DNA of 64,000 bases from CAWGUU01 sp963825765. Lineage in GTDB: Bacteria > Actinomycetota > Acidimicrobiia > Acidimicrobiales > AC-14. The position numbers and the translations under genes were made by a program. Below, in pieces: positions 23,351 to 32,120 of the stretch. The number at the start of each line of letters is the position of its first letter. The first letter of the stretch is position 1. The notes beneath the pieces were generated by a model. That model did not search any database, was not told the origin of the DNA, and saw only the letters and a program-made list of their open reading frames with translations. The stretch covers positions 124,001 through 188,000 of the forward strand of contig CAWGUU010000004.1 of the NCBI GenBank assembly GCA_963825765.1, read 5' to 3'.

Positions 23351-25263
23351 CCGTCGTCCTCCGGAGCAGCCTCGCCGGCCCCGGCCCCGGCCCCGGCGGT
23401 GGCCCCGGCCGGAGGCGGCCGGGTGAGGCCGTCGGCGACGGCACGGGCCCGCGGATCGACCATCAGGTCCTCCAGCGGGGCGGGCAGGGCGATCGACCAG
23501 TTGGGCCATTCGTCCAGAGTGCCGGGCATGTTGGGCCGCTCGGCCACGGCCAGGGCGTCCTCCAGGCCTGCGGTCAGCAGCAGCGTGGGCGCCTGTCCGA
23601 GGCACGAGTAGGTGCGGGCCACCACCTCGTCCACCGGCGCGTCCTCGTCGACGCCGAGCATGGCCTGCAACCGGGCCTTGATCGCGTGGGTGGACTCGTC
23701 GTGGGGCTCCATGCCGACCTTGTGTTGGTCGTCGAGGTCCGAGCCGGTCCACAGCCCGGCCACCGTCGGCAGGTCGTGGGTGCTCACCGACGCCAGCGCC
23801 TGCTCGGGGTACTCGGAGGGCGGCCGGTCCTCGAACCACAGCACCTTGTAGGACAGCACGGCGCGGGCGTGGAGCTCGTCGCGCACCTCGTCCTCCACCG
23901 TGCCCAAGTCCTCGCCGACGGCGAAGGCGCCGGCCCGGTGGCACTCCAGGGCGACGATGTCCAGCAGGTCGTTGGCCGGGTAGCGCACGTAGACGCCGTC
24001 GGCGGCCGATGCGCTCGCCGGCACCCACCACAGCCGGAACAGGCCCATCACATGGTCGAGGCGCAGGCCGCCGGCGTGCCGGAGGGTGGACCTGATGGTC
24101 TCGACGAAGGGCCGGTAGCTGCTGGACCGAAGGGCCCACGGGTTGAAGGGCGGGACCCCCCAGTCCTGGCCGCGGGTGTTGAACTGGTCGGGCGGGGCAC
24201 CCACCGACATGCCCTCGGCGAACGCGTCCTGCCACATCCACGAGTCGGCACCGGCAGGGTCGACGCCGAGGGCCATGTCGTGCAGGACCGGCAGCGCCGA
24301 CGACGCCGACGCCAACTGGCGGTCGATCAGCCACTGCACCCACTGGTGGAAGCGGACCCGCCGGCGCTGGATCTTGCCGAACCGGACCACCTCGGGGTGG
24401 TCGGGGTGCCGGTACTTGTCCGGCCACGTCCGCCAGTCCCGCCCGAACTGCTCGGCCAGCACGCAGAACGTCGCATAGGACTGCAGCGCCTCGCCGGCGT
24501 CGTCCCGCCACCGGTCGAAGGCGAAGTTGTCGGCCACCGAGCCCCAGATCGTGGTCAGCGCCTCGTGCTTCAGCCGCCACACCTCGTCGCGGTCGATGCG
24601 ACGGTCGGCGTTCAGCGCCCGCCCGGCGGCCGCCAGCTCCTCCAGCCGGGGCCCGAGCACGGCGGCGGCGCCGGGCACGTCCTCGATGCGCAGATAGAGC
24701 GGGCTGCGGAAGAGCCGGCTGCTCGGGTAGTAGGGGCTCGGCTGCTGCGGCGCGCCGGGATGGGCGGCGTGAAGGGGATTGACCATGACCACGCCGGCAC
24801 CCAGGTCGTCGCGTGACCAGCGGGCCAGGGTGGACAGGTCGGCGAGGTCGCCCATGCCCCAGCTGTCCCTCGATCGGGCCGCGTAGAGCTGGACGGCCCA
24901 TCCCCACGTCGGGGCCGTGGGCAACGGGCAGCGGCCGGGGGTGACGACGATCGTGGTCGGCGTGCCGTCGTCGAGGCGGGTCAGGGTGTGGTAGCCGAGG
25001 GGGAGGTCGGCGGGCAGCTCGTGCTCGACCCACAGCACCGCCCCGCCCTCGGTGGTCAGCATCGCCGGGCCGTCGACCGCCGTTGACGAGCCGGGCGTCA
25101 CGAACTGCGTCGACGCCCCGGCGTCCGGGGTCGACTGGTCGGGCCCGGCGCCCATGGCCTCGAGCGCTGCCGCGATCGTCGACGGCGGGGCGTCGTGCCA
25201 GGTGCCGGCGACGTCGTGGTAACCGTCCTGGACGCCCCAGGCGCGGTGGTCGAGGGGCGGCAT
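23347..25263 (-). CDS. malQ: 4-alpha-glucanotransferase (amylomaltase)
   Basis: The ATG at 25263 gives a 638-aa protein of the GH77 family, which rearranges alpha-1,4-glucans in the cytoplasm during glycogen or maltodextrin use. Diagnostic segments are WGMGDLADLSTLARW, VNPLHAAHPGAPQQPSPYYP, GLRLDHVMGLFRLWWVP (nucleophile Asp), FAVGEDLGTVEDEVRDEL (acid/base Glu) and SVSTHDLPTVAGLWTG. The C-terminus carries a low-complexity GAGAGAGEAAPEDDG tail. The stop overlaps the downstream hydrolase GTG. The preceding DUF4349 gene ends 44 bp upstream in the opposite sense of position on the same strand order, so a longer operon is possible. Confidence 0.92.
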   Translation of the reverse strand: MPPLDHRAWGVQDGYHDVAGTWHDAPPSTIAAALEAMGAGPDQSTPDAGASTQFVTPGSSTAVDGPAMLTTEGGAVLWVEHELPADLPLGYHTLTRLDDGTPTTIVVTPGRCPLPTAPTWGWAVQLYAARSRDSWGMGDLADLSTLARWSRDDLGAGVVMVNPLHAAHPGAPQQPSPYYPSSRLFRSPLYLRIEDVPGAAAVLGPRLEELAAAGRALNADRRIDRDEVWRLKHEALTTIWGSVADNFAFDRWRDDAGEALQSYATFCVLAEQFGRDWRTWPDKYRHPDHPEVVRFGKIQRRRVRFHQWVQWLIDRQLASASSALPVLHDMALGVDPAGADSWMWQDAFAEGMSVGAPPDQFNTRGQDWGVPPFNPWALRSSSYRPFVETIRSTLRHAGGLRLDHVMGLFRLWWVPASASAADGVYVRYPANDLLDIVALECHRAGAFAVGEDLGTVEDEVRDELHARAVLSYKVLWFEDRPPSEYPEQALASVSTHDLPTVAGLWTGSDLDDQHKVGMEPHDESTHAIKARLQAMLGVDEDAPVDEVVARTYSCLGQAPTLLLTAGLEDALAVAERPNMPGTLDEWPNWSIALPAPLEDLMVDPRARAVADGLTRPPPAGATAGAGAGAGEAAPEDDG

Positions 25264-25307
25264 CCCCAGGAGTGTAGGGACGCCGGGAGGGGCGCCAGGG
25301 ACGGGTG

Positions 25308-26312
25308 TCAGCTCGTGACGGGCGCTTCGGTCGGTGCGGGACCGGCCGGGCCCCCGCTCTTCCGGCGCCGGAGGAGCCGGCTGACGCCCCACGCCAGCAG
25401 GGCGATGAGGGCCAGTGGCGTGAGCCAGCCGATGGCCACGATGATCCCGCTCACCACCGACTCGGCGGCGTCGACCGCCCGCCCGAGCGCCCCGGCCAGG
25501 CCCTTCTCCGGCTCTGTCGGCTGGGGCCGGAACGCGGCGCCTGGCTCGAACAGCGACACCTGCAGCGTGGCCAGGGAGGCGGCCTGCTCGAGGTTGGCCT
25601 TCTGGGCCTGGAGCTGCTCGATCTGCTGGCGGACGTCGAACAGCGAGTTCTGCACCTGGAGCACCTCGCCGACCGCGGTGGCCTTCCCGAGCAGGCCCCG
25701 CAGGGCCTCCTCCTGGGCGGTGAGGCTCTTCAGGCGGGCGTCGTAGTCGACGAGCTGGGCGCTGACGTCCTCGCCCCGCAGCGACTGGGACTCGACGGTG
25801 CCGAGGGCGCCGAGGTCGCGGCGGGCGGCGTCGAACTTGTCGGCCGGCACCCGCACCGTGAGCTCGCCGGCGCGGGCCTTCTCCACGGTGGAGGTCGACG
25901 AGTTGGCGACGAAGCCGCCGTGGGCGGCGGCGATGGATGCCACCCGGTCGAAGGCGGCGCCGAAGCCGTTCTTGCCCACGTTGACCCGCAGCTCGCCCGT
26001 CCTGACGATCTTCAGCGCCCCGGGCACGACGGCCCCGGGCACGGTGGTGGGCGGCACCGGCCCGATGTCGATCTGCTTCTGGCCAGACTCGTCGCCGCCG
26101 GCGCCGTCGGGGGACGGGAAGGCGAGGGGTGCCGGCGCCGGCGATGCCGAACCTGAGGCGGCCGCCGAGTCCCGGGCCGGCTCGGTGATGGCCAGGGTGG
26201 CCTCCCCTGACGTCTCGTTTGTGACAGCCGCCACGATGGTCCCGGCGATCACGAGCGCCGCCACCCCCGCGGCGACGACCTGCCACCGCTTCACCTGTCG
26301 CAACCGTCCCAT
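25308..26312 (-). CDS. DUF4349 membrane protein with coiled coil
   Basis: Of two in-frame ATGs, the one at 26312 follows GGAGGG at good spacing, giving 334 aa. The protein has an N-terminal membrane helix (VVAAGVAALVIAGTIVAAV), a Pro/Ser-rich linker, an extracellular DUF4349 domain (IVRTGELRVNVGKNGF, GFVANSSTSTV, GELTVRVPADKFDAAR), a coiled coil (LQVQNSLFDVRQQIEQLQAQ) and a C-terminal membrane helix (GWLTPLALIALLAWGVS) with a basic tail. Family members are of unknown function. A second anchor at the C-terminus means both ends are membrane-bound. Confidence 0.85.
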   Translation of the reverse strand: MGRLRQVKRWQVVAAGVAALVIAGTIVAAVTNETSGEATLAITEPARDSAAASGSASPAPAPLAFPSPDGAGGDESGQKQIDIGPVPPTTVPGAVVPGALKIVRTGELRVNVGKNGFGAAFDRVASIAAAHGGFVANSSTSTVEKARAGELTVRVPADKFDAARRDLGALGTVESQSLRGEDVSAQLVDYDARLKSLTAQEEALRGLLGKATAVGEVLQVQNSLFDVRQQIEQLQAQKANLEQAASLATLQVSLFEPGAAFRPQPTEPEKGLAGALGRAVDAAESVVSGIIVAIGWLTPLALIALLAWGVSRLLRRRKSGGPAGPAPTEAPVTS

Positions 26313-26417
26313 GGCAAGCCCTCCCTCGTGGATCATGCCTCTTCGACGAACAGTGGGGATCGGGAAGTTCCCAGGTCATCACCTTGGCACCGGCCGCCCG
26401 ACGCCTAGAATCGGCCC

Positions 26418-26711
26418 GTGTCCAAGTGGTTGGTCGAGCGACGCCTCTCCGAGTCGTCCGAGCGCGTGAAGAGGCTGCGCGGCGAGCGACAGGTCGCCGA
26501 CGAGCAGCTGGCGTTCCTCAACGAGGCTGCCGAGGAGGCCCGCATGCGCGCCCTGGTGTCGGAGACGCCGCTGGCCGAGCAGGAGAGCCGGGAGGCCCAG
26601 CGCCACGCCGACGCCATGGCCCGGCACCGGTCCGAGCTGGACGCCGAGATCCGCCAGCTCGAGCGCTCCCAGGACGAGCTGCTCGACCGGCTCGCCCGGG
26701 AGCTCGGCTGA
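26418..26711 (+). CDS. small coiled-coil protein, 97 aa
   Basis: A GTG at 26418 begins a 97-aa, highly charged, almost fully helical protein (SESSERVKRLRGERQVADEQ, DAEIRQLERSQDELLDRLAR). It has no membrane segment. Similar short coiled-coil proteins sit near response regulators in other actinomycetes, but I cannot name the family. It is divergent from the DUF4349 gene and precedes the ANTAR regulator gene by about 65 bp in the same direction. Confidence 0.7.
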   Translation: MSKWLVERRLSESSERVKRLRGERQVADEQLAFLNEAAEEARMRALVSETPLAEQESREAQRHADAMARHRSELDAEIRQLERSQDELLDRLARELG

Positions 26712-26743
26712 CCGTGCCCGTGCCACGCCGACTGTGAGCGGCT

Positions 26744-26785
26744 CACTGGGACTGGCCCACTGTGACTGGCCCACTGTGACTGGCC
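26744..26785 (+). repeat. three tandem 14-bp repeats across a start site
   Basis: Three head-to-tail units of CACTG(G/T)GACTGGCC run from 26744 to 26785, the last two identical. Units 2 and 3 each contain a GTG, in different reading frames; the GTG of unit 3 (26776) is the likely start of the ANTAR regulator. Change in copy number would move the upstream sequence out of register with the start. Confidence 0.85.
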
Positions 26786-27357
26786 CTGTCCGCATCGTCA
26801 TCGCCGACGACGAGGCGATAATCCGGCTCGACCTCCAGGAGACCCTCGAGGAGGAGGGCTACGAGGTCGTCGGCGCCGTCGGCCGGGGCGACGAGGCGGT
26901 CGCCCTCGTGCGCGACCTGAGCCCCGACATGGCCATCCTCGACATCAAGATGCCGGGCATGGACGGGATCGCCGCGGCCAAGGAGATCGTCGCCGCCCGC
27001 TGGGCGGCGGTGCTGATCCTCACCGCCTTCAGCCAGCGCGACCTGGTCGAGCAGGCGACGTCCGCCGGCGCCATCGGCTACCTGGTCAAGCCGTTCCAGA
27101 AGAGCGACCTCGTGCCCGCCATCGAGGTGGCGCTGGCCCGGTTCCGGGAGGTCAAGGCCCTGGAGGACGAGGTCCACGGCCTCGAGGAGTCCCTGGCCAC
27201 CAGGCGCCTCGTCGACCGGGCCAAGGGGATCCTCATGGACCGTCACTCGATGTCGGAGAGCGACGCCTTCTCGTTCATCCAGCAGTCCGCCATGCGCCAG
27301 CGGGCCAAGATGGCCGTGGCCGCCCAGCAGGTGATCGACGGGAGCCTGGTTCCTTAG
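26776..27357 (+). CDS. pdtaR: ANTAR-domain response regulator (PdtaR-like)
   Basis: The 193-aa protein (207 if the in-frame GTG at 26734 is used) has a receiver domain (about 5-120; acidic pair DDE at 11-13, phospho-acceptor Asp56 in MAILDIKMPGMDG, Lys in YLVKPF) and a C-terminal ANTAR RNA-binding domain (RRLVDRAKGILMDRHSMSES, AFSFIQQSAMRQRAKM). ANTAR regulators bind paired hairpins in mRNA leaders and prevent termination. Location upstream of polA, rpsA, coaE and uvrB matches Mycobacterium pdtaR, which supports the name. The cognate kinase is not adjacent. The short start is preferred because the longer N-terminus is encoded by the tandem repeat. Confidence 0.88.
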   Translation: MTGPVRIVIADDEAIIRLDLQETLEEEGYEVVGAVGRGDEAVALVRDLSPDMAILDIKMPGMDGIAAAKEIVAARWAAVLILTAFSQRDLVEQATSAGAIGYLVKPFQKSDLVPAIEVALARFREVKALEDEVHGLEESLATRRLVDRAKGILMDRHSMSESDAFSFIQQSAMRQRAKMAVAAQQVIDGSLVP

Positions 27358-27387
27358 GGCCAGCGGCAATCGGCGGGGCGTCGGCGA

Positions 27388-27732
27388 CTACGTCTGGCGG
27401 ATCATCTCCGTGCACTCCTGGGCGCTCGTGCAGAGGATGACGGCCTCCTCGAGCCGGGTGATCTTGATCAGCCGACGGACGGGCGAGGTCTCGGGGACGG
27501 CCAGGGCCACCCTGCGCCCGGACGCCTCGAGTTGGGCGGCCAGCTCGAAGAAGACGCGCACGCCGCCGCTGTCGACGTAGCGCACGTCGGTCAGGTCCAG
27601 CACGAGGCCGACTGCCGCGTCGGGCATCGCCTGCATGACGTCCCGGCCCAGGTCACCGGCGGAGTCGAAGTCGATGTCCCCCTCGATGCGGGCGACGACG
27701 ACGCCGTCGTCGTCCGTGAGCTCAAGTCGCAT
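27388..27732 (-). CDS. STAS-domain anti-sigma factor antagonist
   Basis: This 114-aa protein is a single STAS domain of the SpoIIAA/RsbV type: VVVARIEGDIDFDSAGDL, VLDLTDVRYVDSGGVRVFFE, where Ser54 in VDSGG is the expected phosphorylation site. The ATG at 27732 overlaps the end of the SpoIIE gene by 11 bp (that stop is at 27722-27724), so the two are translated together. The partner's fused kinase-like and phosphatase domains could control this serine directly. No sigma factor gene is near. Confidence 0.88.
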   Translation of the reverse strand: MRLELTDDDGVVVARIEGDIDFDSAGDLGRDVMQAMPDAAVGLVLDLTDVRYVDSGGVRVFFELAAQLEASGRRVALAVPETSPVRRLIKITRLEEAVILCTSAQECTEMIRQT

Positions 27733-30469
27733 CGACGCCCGATCCCGCCGCAGTGACGCCGTTCTCCAGCCGGCGTCGCATCCGAATCTCGGTGGTGTCC
27801 GCTCCGCTGTCGACCTCGGTGTCGTCCATGAACTGGCGCATGATGTCGAGCCCCCTGCCGCCCGGCGCCGACGATCGCCGTTCCCGCCACCTGCCGGAGC
27901 TGCGCACGACGATGGCGACGTCTCCGTCGAGCTCGGCCCTGAAGTCGAAATGCGTCGCATGCGGTGCGCCGTGCCGGATGGCGTTCGAGCAGGCTTCGGA
28001 GGTCGCAACCAGGATCTCGAAGGCCTCCTGGTCCGTCACTCCGGCCCCCGCCAGCCACCGGCGGAGGGCGGCCCGCAACGGTCGCAGCACCCGCGCCTGG
28101 CTGGGTACCTGGAGATCGAGCGTGGCCCCGAGGGCGAGCCACCGCACGGCGAGCACAGCCACGTCGTCCTGGGCCGGCCCGGCCTCGCGCACGTGGGCGG
28201 TGAGGTGCTCGCACATCGCGTCCACGTCCCCCGGAGCGGCCAGCAGGCTGTTTCGGAGGCGGTCGAGGCCGACGTCGAGCGGCGTGGTGCGGTCCTCCAC
28301 CAGGCCGTCCGTGTAGAGGACCAGGGTGGAGCCGGGTTCCAGGGTCACGGCCGTCTCGAAGTACTCGGCGTGGCCGATGGCGCCCAGCGGCACACCGACC
28401 GCATCCTCGAGGAACACCGCCCTGCCGTCGGGGGTCGCCACGAGGGGAGGCGGGTGCCCGGCGTTGGCGTAGCGGAGCTCGCCGGTCTCGGGGTCGAGCA
28501 CCATGACGACGAGCGTCGCCATCTGGTGGGGTGTCCCGACGTCGCGGAGCAGTCGGTTCAGCAGGCTCAGGACCTGGGCAGGGGAGCGGCCCTCCACCAC
28601 GTAGGCCCGCAGGCCGTTCCGCAGCTGGCCCATCAGCGACGCCGCAGGGACGCCACGCCCGACGACGTCGCCCATCGCCAGCGCCAGCATGCCGTCGTGC
28701 AGCGCCATCACGTCGTACCAGTCGCCACCCACCTCCACGTCGGGCCCGCCGGGCAGGTAGCGGCTGGCGATGGCGACCCCTGGGAGCTCCGGCAGCACCT
28801 CCGGGAGCAGGCTGTGCTGGAGCGTTTCCGCCGCGCTGCGCTGGTTGGCATAGAGCCGGGCGTGCTCGACGGCCACCGCGGCACGCCGGCCCAGCTCCTC
28901 GGTCAGCGCCACGTCGTCCTCGTTCAGCACCCGGCCAGAACTGTCCGTCGTGCTCAGGGCCAGCACTCCCACCGGGCCCTCCCGGCCGACCAGTGGCACG
29001 ACGACCGCCGACACGTCCTGCGGCGGGTCGACCTCGTGCGGCCCCGGGCCGAGCAGGATGCTCTCCCCCGAGACGAAGCTTCGGGCGTACGGGCCGGCGG
29101 GATCGGCGGCGGCGGCGATCGTCCGCCCCGACGAATGCGAGCCGGCAGGATGACGCAGAGGCGCCACCACCTGCCGGAGCAGACCGTCGCCGCCGGCGAG
29201 GAACACCACGCAGCGGTCGGCCATGGCGGGTACCACGATGCCGGACAGCCCCTCGAGGATGCGGTCGACGTCGAGTGAGGACGCCAGCACCCGGCTGGCG
29301 TCGGCCAGCACGGCCAGCCGGCGCTGCGCCCGCTCGGCGAGCTCGCGGGACAACCGCTCCGCCTCGTAGAGCCGGGCGTTGTCGATCGCCACCGCGGCAT
29401 GCGCGGCGATGCCCTCGGCCAGCCGTTCGTCGACATCGGTGAACCGCGCCGGTTCGGGATGCCCGAAGAGCAGCCCGCCGAGTACCTCTCCCCGCACGGA
29501 GCGAACCGACACCGCCAGATAGCTGCGCACCGGCAGGTGGCCCTCCGGCATCCCGTGGTACGGCGGGTTGTGACCGTAACGGGGGTCGGCTGTCACGTCG
29601 TCGAGGCGTACGGTTGGCGCGCCGGCGAACGTCGGTGCGAACACGCCAGTGTTCCTGGGCATCGGGAACCCGGCGAACGCCTCGGCGGGCACGCCCGACA
29701 GCGCGTAGAGCATGTACGACTCACCCTCGGCGTCGACGACGTTGTAGAAGAAGGCGCCGAAGGACGCCGCCGTGAGGTCGGTGGCGGCCTCGGTGACCCG
29801 CTGGACGACGGTTTGGAGGTCGAGCTCCGCACCGACCGTGCGACCCACGTCGTTGAGCGTCTCGACGATGCGCGTCTCCTCGCGCAGGCGCTCCTCCGCC
29901 TCCCGCTCCCGGTCGAGCAGGTTCTCGTCCAGCCGCCACGTGACCAGGCAGACGATGCTGATGCCGGCGATGAAGAAGGCGTGGATGGCCGCCCATTTCC
30001 AGGGGTGGTTCAGCGCCGCGTAGTGGTTGAAGACCGAGCTGGGGTCCACCACTCCGAGGATCCCGTGGTGGACGAGCACGTAGGCGATGGCGAGGCCGAA
30101 GCAGACCCAGTCCTGGTAGAGGGCCACGAGCGCGACCATCACGAAGAAGAGGAAGTGCATCTCGATGACGCCGCCCGACAGGTGCACGAGCACCGCCGTG
30201 CACGACAGCAGGCCGAGCGTGGCGGCCACGCTGCGCTGCCGGCGGGTGAGCGCCGTCGTCGTGGCCAGGAGGGCGAGGACCGGACCGATGGCAGCTTCGG
30301 GGATCGTGTGCGCGATCGAGACTCCCCGCGCCAGGGCGAACACCGGGATGAGACCGGCAAGGACCCAGAGGACCACGAGGATCCCTTTGTGGCGCCGGGT
30401 CCACAGCTCCTCCGGGAGCGTCCTGCCTTCTGGCAGTGCGTTGCGGATGCTCCGGTAGTCGACCTGCAA
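27722..30469 (-). CDS. membrane SpoIIE phosphatase with GAF domains and C-terminal HATPase
   Basis: The TTG at 30469 follows AGGGAGG by six bases and gives 915 aa; longer starts lack a site. Domains in order: about six membrane helices (about 25-190, including HFLFFVMVALVALYQDW), a short coiled coil (ENLLDREREAEERLREE), two GAF domains (about 215-375 and 400-555), a PP2C/SpoIIE phosphatase (about 575-780, VEVGGDWYDVMALHDG, MGDVVGRGV, VLYTDGLVEDR), and a C-terminal RsbW-type HATPase_c_2 (EILVATSEACSNAIRHG, GGRGLDIMRQFMDD). It thus combines the antagonist phosphatase and the anti-sigma kinase-type domain in one chain, followed by a coupled STAS gene: a compact partner-switch module. The input signal is unknown. 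Confidence 0.9.
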   Translation of the reverse strand: MQVDYRSIRNALPEGRTLPEELWTRRHKGILVVLWVLAGLIPVFALARGVSIAHTIPEAAIGPVLALLATTTALTRRQRSVAATLGLLSCTAVLVHLSGGVIEMHFLFFVMVALVALYQDWVCFGLAIAYVLVHHGILGVVDPSSVFNHYAALNHPWKWAAIHAFFIAGISIVCLVTWRLDENLLDREREAEERLREETRIVETLNDVGRTVGAELDLQTVVQRVTEAATDLTAASFGAFFYNVVDAEGESYMLYALSGVPAEAFAGFPMPRNTGVFAPTFAGAPTVRLDDVTADPRYGHNPPYHGMPEGHLPVRSYLAVSVRSVRGEVLGGLLFGHPEPARFTDVDERLAEGIAAHAAVAIDNARLYEAERLSRELAERAQRRLAVLADASRVLASSLDVDRILEGLSGIVVPAMADRCVVFLAGGDGLLRQVVAPLRHPAGSHSSGRTIAAAADPAGPYARSFVSGESILLGPGPHEVDPPQDVSAVVVPLVGREGPVGVLALSTTDSSGRVLNEDDVALTEELGRRAAVAVEHARLYANQRSAAETLQHSLLPEVLPELPGVAIASRYLPGGPDVEVGGDWYDVMALHDGMLALAMGDVVGRGVPAASLMGQLRNGLRAYVVEGRSPAQVLSLLNRLLRDVGTPHQMATLVVMVLDPETGELRYANAGHPPPLVATPDGRAVFLEDAVGVPLGAIGHAEYFETAVTLEPGSTLVLYTDGLVEDRTTPLDVGLDRLRNSLLAAPGDVDAMCEHLTAHVREAGPAQDDVAVLAVRWLALGATLDLQVPSQARVLRPLRAALRRWLAGAGVTDQEAFEILVATSEACSNAIRHGAPHATHFDFRAELDGDVAIVVRSSGRWRERRSSAPGGRGLDIMRQFMDDTEVDSGADTTEIRMRRRLENGVTAAGSGVDAT

Positions 30470-30578
30470 GAGCGGCCTCCCTGTCGGGACCAGGATGGTA
30501 ACGAAAATCGGCGGGGAGCCCGGTTCACGGCGCGGCGAAGGGTCCATTCGTCCCGCCAACGGCGCCACAACACTCCTC

Positions 30579-30596
30579 TTGGCGCCAAATTGGCGC
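30579..30596 (+). promoter_or_regulatory. candidate VapB operator palindrome
   Basis: TTGGCGCCAA (30579-30588) is a perfect 10-bp palindrome followed at once by a second half-site TTGGCGC, ending 15 bp before the antitoxin ATG. Antitoxins of this class normally bind palindromes at this position to repress their own operon. No experiment supports it here. Confidence 0.4.
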
Positions 30597-30610
30597 TACC
30601 GTGGGTCCCC

Positions 30611-30841
30611 ATGCCGAGCATCCAGGTCAAGGACGTACCGGCCGATGTCCATGCGACGCTCCGGCGCCGGGCGGCCGTCGCCGGCAAGTCGCTGCAGGAG
30701 TACCTGCTCGCCCAGCTCGTCGCCGACGCCCGCACGCCGACATCGGACGAGCTACTCGATCGGGCCGGTGGGAGGGCCGGCGGCCGAGCCGGCTTCGACG
30801 AGGCGGCATGGGCCGTCCGATCCGACCGCGACTCGCGGTGA
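30611..30841 (+). CDS. vapB: FitA/VapB-type antitoxin
   Basis: The 76-aa protein starts IQVKDVPADVHATLRRRAAV, with the ribbon-helix-helix pattern of FitA-like antitoxins (strand, then two helices GKSLQEYLLAQLVADA), and has a C-terminal tail rich in Gly/Arg and acidic residues (DELLDRAGGRAGG) that would wrap around the toxin. Its TGA overlaps the toxin GTG, the usual arrangement for a co-translated type II pair. The class is a VapBC/FitAB module. Confidence 0.85.
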   Translation: MPSIQVKDVPADVHATLRRRAAVAGKSLQEYLLAQLVADARTPTSDELLDRAGGRAGGRAGFDEAAWAVRSDRDSR

Positions 30842-31230
30842 TCGTCGTCGATGCCAGCGTCGTGGTCACCGCCCTTGCCGACGACGGGCCCGATGGCGAC
30901 CGGGCCAGGCTGCGCCTGCGAGGCGAGCGGCTTGCCGCACCGCACGTGGTCGACCTGGAGGTGATCTCGGCCTGGCGCCGCCTGGCCTCCGCCGGTGCCC
31001 TCGACGAGCGTCGCGTCGGCCTCGCCCTTACCGACCTCCAGGCGCTTCCCTGCGATCGGGTGTCGCACCAACCGCTGCTGCAACGCTGCTGGGAGCTTCG
31101 CGACAACCTCACGCCGTACGACGCGGCTTACGTAGCGCTGGCCGAGTTCCTGGAGACGACGCTGCTCACTGCCGACGGCAGCCTGGCGAACGCACCGGGC
31201 CCGCGCTGCAGGATCGAGGTCATCTCCTAG
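30838..31230 (+). CDS. vapC: PIN-domain ribonuclease toxin (VapC)
   Basis: The GTG at 30838 overlaps the antitoxin stop. The 130-aa PIN domain has the acidic residues expected of an Mg-dependent RNase: IVVDASVVVTAL (Asp5), HVVDLEVISAWR (Glu), TPYDAAYVALAE (Asp) and TADG (Asp). VapC toxins cleave tRNA or rRNA; the target cannot be predicted. The pair is complete and shows no frameshift, so it is probably functional. Confidence 0.88.
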   Translation: MIVVDASVVVTALADDGPDGDRARLRLRGERLAAPHVVDLEVISAWRRLASAGALDERRVGLALTDLQALPCDRVSHQPLLQRCWELRDNLTPYDAAYVALAEFLETTLLTADGSLANAPGPRCRIEVIS

Positions 31231-31373
31231 CCTCCCGGCCAGCGGCCCCGGCCTTGCAGATTTGGGCGTCTACCCCGGGGGGCTTCCCGATGTCGAGTGC
31301 ACGTCGCCGGTGGCGCGGACGCCGACGCAGCGGTTGGGGTACTCCTGGGAGAACCTTCTTGCGAGAGGCCCTT

Positions 31374-32030
31374 TCAGGCTTTGGCGACGAATAGCTGGCC
31401 CGCCAGGGTCGGGCCGAGGGCGATGGTGCCGTCGCCCATCTCCAGGGTCAGCGTGCCGTCGGGCGCCCTCGACTTGATCTCGGCCGCGGTGCCGGGAACG
31501 AAGCCGTGGTCGTCGAGGTAGATGAGGGCGTCCATGTCCACCTCGACCTGCTCGGTGACCCGCTCGAGGCGGACCTTGTCGCCCGGCTCGAAGCCGGCCA
31601 GGGCCCAAAGCTCGGGCAGCTTGCCCCCTGCGCCGGGGATTGGGTTGCCGTGAGGACAGGTGGCGGGGTTGTCGAGGATGGCGACGAGGCGCTCCTCGAC
31701 CTCGTCGGAGATCACGTGCTCCCACCGGCACGCCTCCACGTGGGTGCGGTGCCAGGGGATCCCGATGATGTCGGTGAGCAGCCGCTCGGCCAGGCGGTGC
31801 TTGCGGACGACGCTCACCGCCCGGGCCACGCCCTTGTCGGTGAGGGAGAGGAAACGCCCGTTGAGCTCGACATAGCCGTCCGCCTTGAGGCGCCGCACCA
31901 TCTCCGACACCGACGGAGCCGAGTGACCGAGGTGCTCGGCCAGGCGGGCCTGGATGACCGAGATGCCTTCCTCGTTCAGCTCCCAGATGGCCTCGAGGTA
32001 CTCCTCGAGCGGCGGGTGGAACTCGGCCAT
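31374..32030 (-). CDS. DtxR/MntR-family metal-dependent regulator
   Basis: The ATG at 32030 gives 218 aa. The N-terminal winged helix is HPPLEEYLEAIWELNEEGIS through LAEHLGHSAPSVSEMVRRL (recognition helix), then a dimerisation and metal-binding region LTDIIGIPWHRTHVEACRWEHVISDEVEERL with His, Cys and Glu ligands, NPATCPHGNPIP, and a C-terminal SH3-like FeoA domain (KVRLERVTEQVEVD). These repressors respond to Fe or Mn. It is divergent from polA; a small palindrome (GCCCT-AGGGC, 32052-32067) lies in the shared upstream region and could be its operator. Confidence 0.9.
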   Translation of the reverse strand: MAEFHPPLEEYLEAIWELNEEGISVIQARLAEHLGHSAPSVSEMVRRLKADGYVELNGRFLSLTDKGVARAVSVVRKHRLAERLLTDIIGIPWHRTHVEACRWEHVISDEVEERLVAILDNPATCPHGNPIPGAGGKLPELWALAGFEPGDKVRLERVTEQVEVDMDALIYLDDHGFVPGTAAEIKSRAPDGTLTLEMGDGTIALGPTLAGQLFVAKA

Positions 32031-32120
32031 CGCCGGACAGCGTACTCGTAGGCCCTCGCGAAAGGGCTCTGTGCGTCCTGGCCGAGCCGGCGGCCGTAGC
32101 ATCCGAGGGTCGCCAAGATC

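Noticed and set aside
22652..25033. A 793-aa protein joining the metallo-hydrolase to sequence antisense-phase to malQ
   Set aside because: Only the last 232 codons read as an MBL fold; the upstream part is an out-of-frame reading of malQ. The GTG at 23350 overlaps the malQ stop in the normal way.
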